This document shows, one piece after another, positions 12,801 through 23,033 of a DNA stretch of 64,000 bases. The DNA comes from Xestospongia bergquistia (Eukaryota > Porifera > Demospongiae > Haplosclerida > Petrosiidae), in contig OZ014411.1 of NCBI GenBank assembly GCA_963965975.1, forward strand, positions 15,644,446 through 15,708,445, written 5' to 3'. The stretch's first letter is position 1, and every line of letters starts with the position of its first letter. The notes below the pieces were generated by a model that saw nothing but the letters and a program-made list of their open reading frames with translations, did no database searches and had not been told where the DNA came from. The position numbers and the translations under genes are program-made.

Positions 12801-13146
12801 TTTTATAATTATTGTGATATTAATTTGCTGTATAACTGCTGTTGTTATTACAAAAAATCGCATAAGACAAAGTTACAACACTCAACAAGTTATGTATGAC
12901 ACACCTACAGTTAATACTCTCCAGTCAAATGGAAGCAAAGAACCTAACACATCAGCTGCATTGAGTTCCTTTCCACCTCTCCCCACTCATAATCCTGTTG
13001 TGCAAACATCTAGACAGCAAACATTTAATGTGGACAACCCTTTTAATGTAAAAGATAATCCAGCTTATCAATTGGCTGGTGGTGTACATGGAGGGTGCCA
13101 GCCTAATTATAATAATGTGGGAAACACATCCTTCAAGTATCACTGA
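9840..13146 (+). CDS. Delta-like Notch ligand, MNNL-DSL-TM, no EGF repeats (copy B)
   Basis: Five exons join with matching phases into 381 residues: 9840-9881 (signal peptide, MASTSILILLSSVM), 11194-11520 (MNNL; VQLKSYSNPNR then a Cys-rich stretch), 11703-12033 (DSL, about residues 186-231, with YYQSDCSVYC and GHYTCD), 12396-12428 (short linker), 12734-13146 (membrane span about 260-285 and cytoplasmic tail). DSL proteins are membrane ligands of Notch receptors on neighbouring cells. The tail has NPF (346-348) and NPAY (353-356), motifs that elsewhere bind EH-domain and PTB/clathrin adaptors, consistent with ligand endocytosis. Oddities: no EGF repeat between DSL and membrane; the fifth DSL cysteine is Ser (residue 220), and an upstream cysteine kept in copy A is Tyr (residue 181). 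The reading frame is open throughout. Activity towards Notch is inferred only. Confidence 0.85.
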
Positions 13147-13778
13147 ACTTTTTAAAATTGAAACATACTATTTATCAGTGTTGCTTTTTGTAAATGACTA
13201 TAGATATTTTTTAATATTTTGGAGTTCTCATTGTATTTGCTCACTTTGTATTTGATAGTTTGATCATAAATTTGTTATATGTTTACTTCAGTCTCAAAGT
13301 GATACCAAAAGACTGTCTACTTTCTTACCTAAAAGAATTTTGTTTATAGTAGTGTCCATATCAGTCTGGCAGGAAGTCAACTGATTAGGGTTTAGAGGTA
13401 TGATGATCAGTCTAATACACAATGAAGTATGGAATTCATCATTCTTATTTCTCTATTTTAATCAATACCAGTTCCTTTTAGTGATGTACATGGGACTGTG
13501 ATGGAGACTGTTATCCATACGCTATATTGAGCTCCTATGCCCAAAATAGCACAGAAATCTATTGCATTAAATTTTGAAAATATATCAGCTCTTAACATGC
13601 AATACAGTAATACAGTAATGGGACTCTTATCCTGAAAATATATTGAGCTCTTGTAGTAACTACAGCTCAACAATTTATTGCATTAAGATCTGATACTATA
13701 TCAACACTTAACAAACTACATGTTCATATAGATGATTATAAATTTTTAATTTTATGCTTACAGTAATGCTTATTTTGT
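13147..13778. other. Intergenic spacer between units B and C
   Basis: Near copy of 6008-6660. No gene seen. It carries the 3' flank of Delta-like copy B. Confidence 0.7.
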
Positions 13779-14395
13779 GGTTTAGAATAATCTGTTCAAT
13801 TGTCACAATTCAATCTTTTTTTTTAAATCAGTACCAGTCTCTTTTGTTGGCAATGTTGTCTTATGTGCACTAGACAGTGAAAGAGACTATTATCCTAAAA
13901 ATGTATTGAGTTCTTATACTAACAATAGTACAGATAGCTATTACATTAAGGCCTGATATCAATATTGTAATTGATGTTACATTTGCATTGTCATGTATAT
14001 ATTAGGATAATTGTCTATAATCCTCATCAAACCAAATGGTCTGCCAAGGTTTGCCATATAAGATGAAATGAACCAATCTCTAACTAGTTACTGTTTTCTA
14101 CTTATAGTATACTCTGATTGTTCCTTTAATGCTGATGATAGCTTTGGAATAATATGGGGTATGCACCTCTAGATGTAACTGATAGACAACCTAGTCCTGG
14201 TCAAGGTCATATGTTAGGTATTTGAAAAATCGTCAGTGAATGCTATTGTTTTCTTAACTAATGATATAATGTTTTAATGTTTGTTGTTGTAGGATCAGCT
14301 ACACGTACTTGTATTAAAGTGGATACATGGAGTGATCCTAATGTACTAGATTGTTTGCCTGTTGGATGTCAGAATTACTTAAATTAGGTATTTAT
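13778..14395 (+). pseudogene. Adhesion-GPCR extracellular exons, copy C (truncated)
   Basis: Very close to copy B: Cys-rich exon after the acceptor near 13830, thrombospondin-3-like exon near 14006, HormR first half near 14117-14215, and HormR second half near 14294-14386, whose last codon is TAG. It has no solo LTR, which shows the uninterrupted HormR exon. Nothing of a Delta-like gene follows; instead the exons of copy D start at 14513. Frame loss in the first exon is shared with copy B. Confidence 0.7.
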
Positions 14396-14994
14396 TGAGG
14401 AAATAAAAGAGCTATAGTTTCCTTTTAATTAGTAAGCTAATGATATCTTTTCTTCTAGTGAAAGTATTGAAATATAATTAACTCATATTTCTCCAGTTAT
14501 TTTGTATTTTAGAATTTTTCTTGTCCTTGTAAAATGTCTCAACAACAAAAGAATATTATTATGTTGTGTTCAAGGGGTGCTACCAAACCATGTGAATGTA
14601 TTAACAATACTTGTCAGGTATAACACAAAATACACAATATGTTGACAGTCTTATTATTTTAGAATAATCTGTTCATATTGTCATATTATTCAATATTTTC
14701 TTTTTTAATCAGTGCAAGTCTCCTTTTGTTGGTGATGGTGTCTTATGTACATTAGACAGTGATAGAGACTATTATCCTGAAAACATATTGAGCTCTTGTA
14801 CTAACAATAGCACAGATAGCATTGCATTAAGGTCTGATATCAACATTGTGATTGATGTTACATTTGTCATGTTTATATTAGGATAATTGTCCAGATATCT
14901 ATAATCCTGATCAGAATCAAACAGCCTGCCAACATTTGTCAAGTAATATGAAATGAATTGATTACTCACTATTTACTGTTTTCTACTTATAGCA

Positions 14995-15178
14995 TGTAGT
15001 ATTTGACGAAGTATATCTTTTAACAACTATCACAATTATATATTATATATCAAATCACAAAATCAGTTACTTAAATAGTAAAGTATACATTCCACAGATA
15101 TAACACATTAGTACTGTCCTATAACACATTTACACGTAAGTTAACACATTTGTAACAATGCTTTACAGTTATGCCACA
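14995..15178 (-). repeat. 3' LTR of the minus-strand Ty3/gypsy element
   Basis: 184 bases with TG...CA ends. Identical to 18880-19063 except for one T/C difference near the left end. Preceded on the element's sense strand by the polypurine tract. Confidence 0.95.
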
Positions 15179-15196
15179 TCTCCCTTTCTTTGGTGG

Positions 15197-18100
15197 TCAA
15201 TAGTAACTGACTACATTGCCGAATCTTTCCGGAGGATGAATGACTGTCCCAGTTCTTGATCTTGTCATTATAGGCCTTGGTAATGGTTCTTCTACAATGT
15301 CACTGTCTCCAGAGGTTGGTGCTTGATCAGTGTTGTCATCATGAGTTACTGAGTTCCTTAACTCCAGGCCGGGTGATGGGTTCAGGTGACGACGATTCCT
15401 TCGAAGCAAACCTGATGGTGTCTTGATGATATAAGAGCGCGGAGTACCATGTTGCTTCATAACTCGTCCAGGTATAATGGTCGTCCCAGTATTAACCCAC
15501 ACTGGTGAGTTATTTGGTATTGGTGGTAATGGTCTTGCTTTGTGTCGGCGGTCGTATTCTTGTTGTTGTTTCTTCTTGAAAGCTTCATTTAATCGGGAGA
15601 AATTACCAATGTATGACCATTGGGGTTTTAACTGATCTATTGTCTGAGGAAGGTTTGCTCTCAGTTTTCGACCCATACATAACTCAGCAGGACTTAATCC
15701 ACACCATGACATAGGGGTGCTTCTATAGACTAGTAGTGACATAAATTCTGGTATACCATGACGAGCAAATACCTTCTTGAGGGCCATAATTATCCCCTGA
15801 GATGTAGTTGATGTTAAGCGGGCGATTTCCGGGTATCTTGAGAAGTAATCAACTACTACCAAATAAATGCTGTTCTTAAAAGTGAATAAGTCAGTCCCAA
15901 CTTCCTGCCATGGGTATTCTGGTAGTTTGGTAGGGATTAGCGGTTCATGCTTCAGTGTGAATCGTTTTGTACATTCTTGGCAACTTTTCACTAGCTCAAC
16001 AATTTCTTTGGAAAGTCCTGGCCACCATACTGCCATCCTGGCTCTTGCTCGACATCTTTCAATTCCTTGATGTCCTCGGTGGATTTTGTCCACCAATGTT
16101 TCTTTCCGGAGACTTTTTGGAACTACTATACGAGTATTATACAGAAGTAATCCATCACCAATTGTGAAGTGAGCTTGATGTTCCTGAGGCCACCCCTGCT
16201 GCCAATACTTGATAACAGCTTGACAAATTTGATCAGCCCTTTGTGCCAGTCGTTGCTTACTGGCAGGTAAGTCGGAAATCACTACTTCCATCAATGACTC
16301 AGTTCTATCTTGTGAGTTCTTGTCTGTTTCTTCCCACTGTGGTGCTCTTGAAAGGGTGTCTGCTGTGTATAAGAGTTTGCCCGGCACATGTTGAATTGCA
16401 TAATTGAAGCGAGTGAGTCGTATCCTGAACCTAAGTATCCTGGGAGGAAGGTTGTCTAATTGTTTTGTTCCCAGTAATGAAATCAATGGTTTGTGGTCTG
16501 TTTCAATCAGAAATTGTATACCTAACAGATATGTCGAAAACCTTTCGCATGCCCAGGTGATGGCCAATGCCTCCTTCTCCACTTGGGCATATCTCTTTTC
16601 AGTTTCAGATAGTGAGCGAGAGGCATAAGCAACTGGTCTCCACGATTGTTGTTGCTTCTGCAGAAGAACTGCTCCTACCCCATACAAGGAAGAATCTGCA
16701 CTGACCTTTGTTTCTGCTTCCATGTTGTATGGTACTAGTGTTGTGAGCTTTGATAGTTCTTCCTTAATTTGGGAAAATGCTACGTTCTGTGGTGACTCCC
16801 ATCTCCAGAGGTTCCTTTTTCCTAGAAGTTCTCTCAGTGGGTGGGTGAGTTCAGCTAACCGAGGTGTAAATTTTCCTAATTGATTCACCATGCCTAGAAA
16901 CCTTCTCAACTCTGTGACATCCTTTGGGGGTTTCATGCTTCTAATTGCATCAGTTTTCTGAGGGTCTGGGTGTACCCCATGTTTGTCGACTACATGACCT
17001 AGAAAAGTTAAACTACTTTTACTAAACTCACATTTTTCAGGATTGAGTGTGACTCCTGACTTCTGAATCCTCTTGAGCACTGCTTCGAGACGAATATCAT
17101 GTTCTTCCTGTGTTTTGGCGTACACCAAGATGTCATCAATAAGGCATAATGCTCCCTCTAGTCCTGCCAAGACTTTTGACATCTGCTTCTGGAAATGTTC
17201 TGGAGCACTTGTGATCCCGAAAGGTAGCTTATTAAAACAATATCTCCCCATTGGCGTTATAAAGGTAGTTAATAGTCTTGACTCCTTTTCCAACGGTATC
17301 TGCCAGAACCCACTGTTAGCATCTAGTTTACTAAAAACAGTGGCACCTGATAATTGAGCTAGAAGATCGTCAATTTTTGGAAGTGGGTGAACTTCCCTGA
17401 GGACGCTTTCATTCAGTGGTCGTAAGTCAACGCATATACGGATCGAGCCATTCCTTTTGGGTACTGCAACCATACCAGCACACCATGGTGTTGGTTCGTC
17501 CACTTTTGATATAACTCCCAGAGACTCCATGCGTTCCAATTCTTTTTGGATTTTACTTCGATATTGTAGTGGGACTTGTCTTGGAGTGAACAAGGCATGT
17601 GCTTTGGCATCATCTTTTAATTTGATGGAGTACTCCTCTCCAAATGATCCCAATCCAGTGAACACTGATGGATATTTCTCAAATAGTTGAGTCTTTTGGT
17701 CAATAACAGCATCAGTTCTTGCAGCTATCTTGAGTGCCATGATTGCTGGTAACCCCAATAAATTGGTCTTCAGCCCCCTAACGACAAAAATGAGTTGCTC
17801 AGATTGTTTCTCACCATATTTGACTTTTCCCCTAAATTGACCTATAGTTTTGAGTATGTGATGTGACGGTCCATACAGGATCTTAGATGTTGGTTGTAGG
17901 TTCACCTTTCTTAGTCCCTGATAATCTTTTTCTGACATTGCTGTCACCTCTGCTCCAGTGTCTACCTTGAACTGCAGTTTGGTGCCATTGACTTCTATTC
18001 TGGCTTTCCAATATTCATTGGCATCTGATATTAGTGTGTCCAAAAATACCGTGTCTAATTCCATTTCGTTGGGACTCGAGTGAGTACTAACTTCTCCCAC

Positions 18101-18880
18101 AACCTTAAAGTAACAGCATGAACTATAATGTCCTTTCTTGTTACACCGATGACATGTTGCCTCCTTTGCTGGGCACTTGTGTTTTTGATGTCCTTTACCA
18201 CAGCGAGAACACTCTGCATTTCGTGACTTCGCCTTTTCTCTTCCACTGCGTGGTTCTTTTATTTTACTGAATCTCTTCCCTCCTCTGACTTGGTCTACAG
18301 CTACATGAGCGCCTGCACCTTGTTCGTCTTTGTTTAGTGTTTGCTGCTGCTCCTTGACAGCTTCTCGTTGACGTACAGCTTTCTTAGCCGATTCTAAGGT
18401 GAGCTTCGGGTCTAGCTGTAGCCGTTCTGACAGCACTGTGTCTCTGATACCTACCACCAGCCTGTCGCGTATCATCTCCTCTTTCATCGCCCCATACTCA
18501 CAGTCTTCCGCTAGCTTGTAGAGCTCCATAATGTATCGCTCGGAGGTTTCCCCCGGCGCTTGATTACGCCGATTAAAGCGAGCTCTCTCGAAGATAACAT
18601 TTTTCCTTACTTTGAAGAAGGATTCGAAAGTTTCGATGATTCCATCGTAGGTAGTCATAGCCTCCTCGCTTGGTACTCCTGTCGAGTCCAGTATGGCTTG
18701 TGATTCTTCTCCAAGGCAATACAGAAGAGTGCTGACTTGCCGTTTCTCGTCTTCTTGCGCGAGCCCAGAGGCGATACGGAATTGCTCAAAGCGGCATTTC
18801 CACTTTGGCCATTCTTCAGGATTTCTGAAGTTAAAAGGCTCAGGAGGAGAGAGATGTAGTTGGGCCATCGCTGCCACCAT
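15197..18880 (-). CDS. Gag-Pol polyprotein of Ty3/gypsy element (single frame, integrase core missing)
   Basis: One open frame of up to 1,227 residues. In order: Gag; two zinc knuckles (CSRCGKGHQKHKC and CHRCNKKGHYSSC, near residues 225-257); aspartic protease (VDTGAE, near 300); reverse transcriptase with LIDDILVY near residue 580; RNase H (SADSSLYGVG); integrase zinc finger (HRGHQG, then CQEC) and the first catalytic Asp in GTDLF. Near residue 1046 (about 15745) the protein jumps from ARHGIPEF to MSLLVYRS. Compared with the second element in this window, about 65 residues carrying the second Asp and the Glu of the DDE core are absent, in frame. The first ATG overlaps the PBS boundary; the fifth codon (MAQLHL, 18868) is the likelier start. 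Gag and Pol are not separated by a stop or frameshift. The copy cannot integrate by itself. Confidence 0.92.
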   Translation of the reverse strand: MVAAMAQLHLSPPEPFNFRNPEEWPKWKCRFEQFRIASGLAQEDEKRQVSTLLYCLGEESQAILDSTGVPSEEAMTTYDGIIETFESFFKVRKNVIFERARFNRRNQAPGETSERYIMELYKLAEDCEYGAMKEEMIRDRLVVGIRDTVLSERLQLDPKLTLESAKKAVRQREAVKEQQQTLNKDEQGAGAHVAVDQVRGGKRFSKIKEPRSGREKAKSRNAECSRCGKGHQKHKCPAKEATCHRCNKKGHYSSCCYFKVVGEVSTHSSPNEMELDTVFLDTLISDANEYWKARIEVNGTKLQFKVDTGAEVTAMSEKDYQGLRKVNLQPTSKILYGPSHHILKTIGQFRGKVKYGEKQSEQLIFVVRGLKTNLLGLPAIMALKIAARTDAVIDQKTQLFEKYPSVFTGLGSFGEEYSIKLKDDAKAHALFTPRQVPLQYRSKIQKELERMESLGVISKVDEPTPWCAGMVAVPKRNGSIRICVDLRPLNESVLREVHPLPKIDDLLAQLSGATVFSKLDANSGFWQIPLEKESRLLTTFITPMGRYCFNKLPFGITSAPEHFQKQMSKVLAGLEGALCLIDDILVYAKTQEEHDIRLEAVLKRIQKSGVTLNPEKCEFSKSSLTFLGHVVDKHGVHPDPQKTDAIRSMKPPKDVTELRRFLGMVNQLGKFTPRLAELTHPLRELLGKRNLWRWESPQNVAFSQIKEELSKLTTLVPYNMEAETKVSADSSLYGVGAVLLQKQQQSWRPVAYASRSLSETEKRYAQVEKEALAITWACERFSTYLLGIQFLIETDHKPLISLLGTKQLDNLPPRILRFRIRLTRFNYAIQHVPGKLLYTADTLSRAPQWEETDKNSQDRTESLMEVVISDLPASKQRLAQRADQICQAVIKYWQQGWPQEHQAHFTIGDGLLLYNTRIVVPKSLRKETLVDKIHRGHQGIERCRARARMAVWWPGLSKEIVELVKSCQECTKRFTLKHEPLIPTKLPEYPWQEVGTDLFTFKNSIYLVVVDYFSRYPEIARLTSTTSQGIIMALKKVFARHGIPEFMSLLVYRSTPMSWCGLSPAELCMGRKLRANLPQTIDQLKPQWSYIGNFSRLNEAFKKKQQQEYDRRHKARPLPPIPNNSPVWVNTGTTIIPGRVMKQHGTPRSYIIKTPSGLLRRNRRHLNPSPGLELRNSVTHDDNTDQAPTSGDSDIVEEPLPRPIMTRSRTGTVIHPPERFGNVVSYY

Positions 18881-19063
18881 GTAGTATTTGACGAAGTATA
18901 CCTTTTAACAACTATCACAATTATATATTATATATCAAATCACAAAATCAGTTACTTAAATAGTAAAGTATACATTCCACAGATATAACACATTAGTACT
19001 GTCCTATAACACATTTACACGTAAGTTAACACATTTGTAACAATGCTTTACAGTTATGCCACA
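18880..19063 (-). repeat. 5' LTR of the minus-strand Ty3/gypsy element
   Basis: 184 bases; should hold the element's promoter for minus-strand transcription. The PBS starts at the adjoining base 18879, with TGG complementary to a tRNA CCA end. The tRNA species was not identified. Confidence 0.95.
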
Positions 19064-22000
19064 TAGCATTTTCTGGTTGTTCCTTTGGTGCTGATGATAC
19101 CTGGGGAATAATATGGGCTAATACACCTGTAGGTGTAACTGATAGACAACCTTGTCCTGGACAAGCATAATACATTAGATATTTGAAAAACACTCAGTGA
19201 AGTGTATTGTTTTCTTAGCTAATGATATAATGTTTCAATGTTTGTTGTTGTAGGATCAGCTACACGTACTTGTATTAAAGTGGATACATGGAGTGATCTT
19301 AATGTACTAGATTGTTTGCCTGTTGAATACCAGAATTACTTAAATCAGGTATTTATTGAGGAAGTAAAAGAGCTAGAGTTTGCTTTTGATTATTAGGTTA
19401 ATGATATATAATTATTACTTCAATCATGTCCATTTATTGTATAAAGTCTTCAAGAAACACAAGTCTTGGAAGTAATATTTTTCTTCATAATGCTAAGAGG
19501 TATGGTCTGTATTTTGCACTGTCCAGAAATGACACTGTTACAAGCAGACAAAACATTGGTTAGTATATCATACTCAGTACTGAAAGTCATGAAGCTTTAT
19601 GATATCCAGCAGACTGTGTAAAATGTTATGAGTGCAACATGTTGATGAGAACCAATTACAACACATAGTCCTTTGAAAAATATCTTTTTATTTATGATTT
19701 TAGCTATCAGAACTAGTACTAAACAATATGCTGTGTCCAAAGGTTTATCTTTGATATTTCCCCAACCCGGTGACCTTGACAACACATCATTTATTGATAG
19801 GACAGCTTATGTTAGCTTTCCTATCGAGTTATTATCAGAAAGAGCAAAAGGTAAACAAGTTGTTTTATGGCAACATCTACATTTCTGAACTATATCCTTG
19901 TTATAGATACAGGCAGTATTTCAGTAGTTAGCATTCTCTTCCAAAACTTGGATGATTTTCTTGAAACAGCACAAAAAAATAAAAGGTATTGGTCAAGTCA
20001 GTATTCATATATATATATATATATTTCTAATAGCAATAATACTCGTCCTGGATCTGTACTCTGGTCTGGCCAAGTTTCTCAATTGACTGGTAGCACTAAC
20101 ACACCTATCAGCATCACCTTTAGTGTAGACAATGTGAGTTATGATCTATACTTTCTCAATTTTGCCATTTATAAAAAATATCTTCTTTTTTATACAAAGT
20201 ATACAAATATCTCTCAATACATTTGTGTCTACTAGAATAAAAGGTGAGTTTTCTCATAATGATATGTTTTTAATTAGCATATACACGTATGTACCTGTAG
20301 TATACAAGGATGGTCAAGTGATGGTGTAGAAACTGCAGAATATTTCACTGACTCTAATGGGCAAACATTGGTTAACTGTGAGAGTTCCCATTTAACAGCT
20401 TTTGCTGTGCTTGTTGATGTATCAGGATCTGTTCATGTAAATGAAATTAAAAAAAAACTATAGTTAACTATTACATACATTGTATAATATAATAATATAA
20501 TTATCTTAAAAGTGAGAAAACATTCCACAAAAATATTAACACTTCTTTTAATTTCATTACAGCAAACCAGTCCAACAGCACTCAAAGTGGTGTTATACAT
20601 TGGTTGTGCTATATATCAATTGTCTGTCTTATTATCACAGTAGTATTCTTTGCTATCCAAGCGTAAGAATAAACTTAAAAGATCCTATATTGCTAATCAC
20701 ACAGTGATATTTTTGTCTTACTCTAGGAAAACACTCTTTACTTCAGTACATTTCTTTGTTCACTTAAATCTTGCTATTTCATTGTTATCTGCATACTTTA
20801 TCTTTGTTGTTGGTATAGAGACAGCTAGAGGAAGTCAGGTAGAATATCATGTAATAATGATAAATAAGCCATTCCATTACAGGGAGGATGTGCTTTTGTA
20901 GCAGCACTTCTTCATTATTTCCTTCTTGCATCATTTTGTTGGATGTTATGCAAAGGTGTAATGTTATATCTTATGTTCGTAGTGGTGTTCTCGACTTTGG
21001 TTAAAAAATGGAGGTTCTTTTTATTATTGGGATGGCGTAAGTCCTAGAAAATTTAATATCATTAAATTGTAACAGTTTTGCATGTAGATACATACTAGCT
21101 TGAAAATACAATTACATATTTGTACTGTTTTTTAGTCACTCCTATTTTGCCTGTCATAATTGGTCTTGCTGCTGGTCATAGTGGATACAGTGTTAGAAGT
21201 GAAGAAGGGGACATATTATAGTAGCTCCTTATAACACTAGACTTCTGATACATATTATGTTATTTATTTTAATAGTTGCTGGCTTTCATTGGATAATGGA
21301 GTTATTTGGGCCTTTGTAGCTCCAATGATTTTCATTATCATAGTTTGTTAATATATCAAATGTTGATGTGTCATTTTTCTTTATTATATAGATCAATATT
21401 GTATTCTTAATTTTAGCTCTAGTTCGCATATGGAGAACAAGAAATAGTCTACATACTCGTCAATCAACTGAACAAAAAGGAAACACAAGACAAATAGCTC
21501 TGTAAGAAATTCCATACTTCATTGACAATAATTTATAACAATGGACATTTAAAATTATTTATCTGTTTATTATACAGGAGTATACTTAAAGCATCCATCA
21601 TTTTGTTACCACTATTGGGTCTAACTTGGTTGTTTGGGCTGTTGGCAGTAAATGAAAACACCTCATTTTTTGCATGGATATTTACCACATTGAATAGTTT
21701 GCAAGTAATGATAATTTTTCTGTCTATTATCAACATCCTATTAACTAAATATTATAGGGCGCTGCAATCTTTTTCTTACATGTGGTACGAAGTGAAAAGG
21801 TATGGTCTAAAGTCTCACCTCAACTCAAATGGATGAAAGATAGACTAACTCTGAAAACATTATCTTATAAGATTGTAAGTAAATCTACTCAATTGTATAT
21901 AGTATATATTTTACTTGCTTTATCTTAACTATAGACACTAGAGAGAGGCAGTCAGCACTGAAAGATAGTAATAAGTATGGATCATCTCTTAGTGAAAGTA

Positions 22001-22485
22001 CATACAGTAATGTGTACATATGTACTGATGACTATGAAAGCTCTTGCAGACAATTGCATGAGAGTTCATGACAATGTATTATTCCATACTAGCCTTACAC
22101 TTTAGAGTTGAGGAATGTTTAAGTCTGAGACTAGGGAACAGCATAATAATTCTATAATAATAATGTATGAAGGCGGATGTTGTGAAAGCAAATGCAAATG
22201 TCACTAAAAGCTTCTGTAGATGATCACCTATATCTTTATAGCTATACTAAAGGTTTCTTCCACTGATGAGAAAAGTGATCCTTCTATGGAAGATTGTCAT
22301 ATTACTACTTCTGTGGTATTATCTAGTGTGTCTGATAAACCTGAAAAGGTTCCTCCAAAAAATAGTAATGATCAGGAGGTGAGAGCCAGACAAAAAGAAA
22401 ACAAAGGATTTGGATCAGTGGAAGTACACAACAAGATTGAAGACAGTGTTAACAAATCTTTCAAAGATGAAAGCACTGTTTAATT

Positions 22486-22733
22486 TTTTAAAATGATCTT
22501 TTGGTTATTTACAATTTGTGTATTTTGTGAAGATAGTCTATTCTTAGTGATCATTGATTATATATATTTTATGTTGTTGATGTAACAATGTTTAATCAAT
22601 GAATCAATGTACAATGTACATTATTATGTTAATACTAACTAAAAGTCATACCAAAAAACTTTTAAATAATTAGGAATGTAATTGTCATTTTTATATAGAA
22701 GTAAGTACAGGATTTGTGACACTATTGTGTAGT
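22486..22733 (+). pseudogene. Fragment of GPCR copy E before the second Ty3 insertion
   Basis: The stretch around 22640-22730, with AGTAAGTACAGGA and ACTATTGTGTA, resembles the exon-start region near 7660-7730 of copy B. It seems to be the 5' remnant of another GPCR unit cut by the element at 22734. 22486-22630 is the 3' flank of GPCR D with no gene. Confidence 0.45.
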
Positions 22734-22982
22734 TGTGATATACTAGGTAACTTGATAAACCTTGAACCTACATGTATAATTCTATATTCATTATTGTGTA
22801 TTATTACGTCATGTATCGATATAAATACCGCATGCTTTTAGTATTTTGACAATTGACATGAGTTGTCATTAGTTGTATTATTTGCTACAGTTGTTATAGT
22901 TATCATTATTATTACTATTGTCATTGGGTCGGTTGTTAGTTGTACCATAGCTAGTTCTACAATTCTTCACTCGGTCACCACA
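22734..22982 (+). repeat. 5' LTR of plus-strand Ty3/gypsy element
   Basis: 249 bases. TATAAAT at 22820-22826 is a plausible core promoter. It is 18 bases longer than the 3' LTR because of short indels, including a region of TTATCATTATTATTAC repeats. Confidence 0.9.
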
Positions 22983-23033
22983 TTGGCGACGAGGGTAATT
23001 TGGAAACTTCATCTTCTATTCTACTCTGCTGAA

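Larger units (their letters stand above)
14995..19063 (-). mobile_element. Ty3/gypsy LTR retrotransposon, young, integrase-deleted
   Basis: Complete element of 4,069 bases on the minus strand, flanked by the 5-base duplication TAGCA (14990-14994 and 19064-19068). The two 184-base LTRs differ at one position, so the insertion is recent. A primer-binding site beginning TGGTGGCAGCG adjoins the 5' LTR (from 18879 leftwards), and a purine tract (AAAGAAAGGGAGA) adjoins the 3' LTR at 15179-15191. It sits exactly on a splice acceptor of GPCR D. Confidence 0.95.
14513..22483 (+). pseudogene. Adhesion GPCR: TSP3-like, HormR, GAIN/GPS, 7TM (copy D, interrupted)
   Basis: Exons: 14513-14617 and 14713-14847 (Cys-rich), 14882-14942 (thrombospondin-3-like, DNCPDIYNPDQNQTAC), HormR from 19067 and at 19254-19348 (GSATRTCIKVDTWSD), GAIN 19704-19850, 19907-19985, 20034-20133, GPS 20278-20436 (GWSSDG then CESSHLTAFAVL, the HL/T cleavage site), then TM1 20563-20662, TM2 20727-20838, TM3 20883-21036 (WMLCKGVMLYL), TM4 21136-21220, ECL2/TM5 21276-21342 (CWLSLDNGVIWAF), 21392-21501, TM6 21578-21704 (LLGLTWLFGL), TM7 21758-21874. 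Phases agree through most of the chain. Adhesion GPCRs self-cleave at GPS and signal through G proteins. Breaks: the Ty3 element at 14995-19063; an indel and donor GT-to-AT near 19160-19185; a 2-base insertion in TM1 near 20610; a likely frame error at 21935. A Ser/Lys-rich tail exon (about 22242-22483) may be its C-terminus. No exon was found linking 19348 to 19704. Confidence 0.8.

Noticed and set aside
15867..17690. Plus-strand open frames across the minus-strand gag-pol
   Set aside because: They are antisense shadows of the Ty3 polyprotein, without exon signals or domains.
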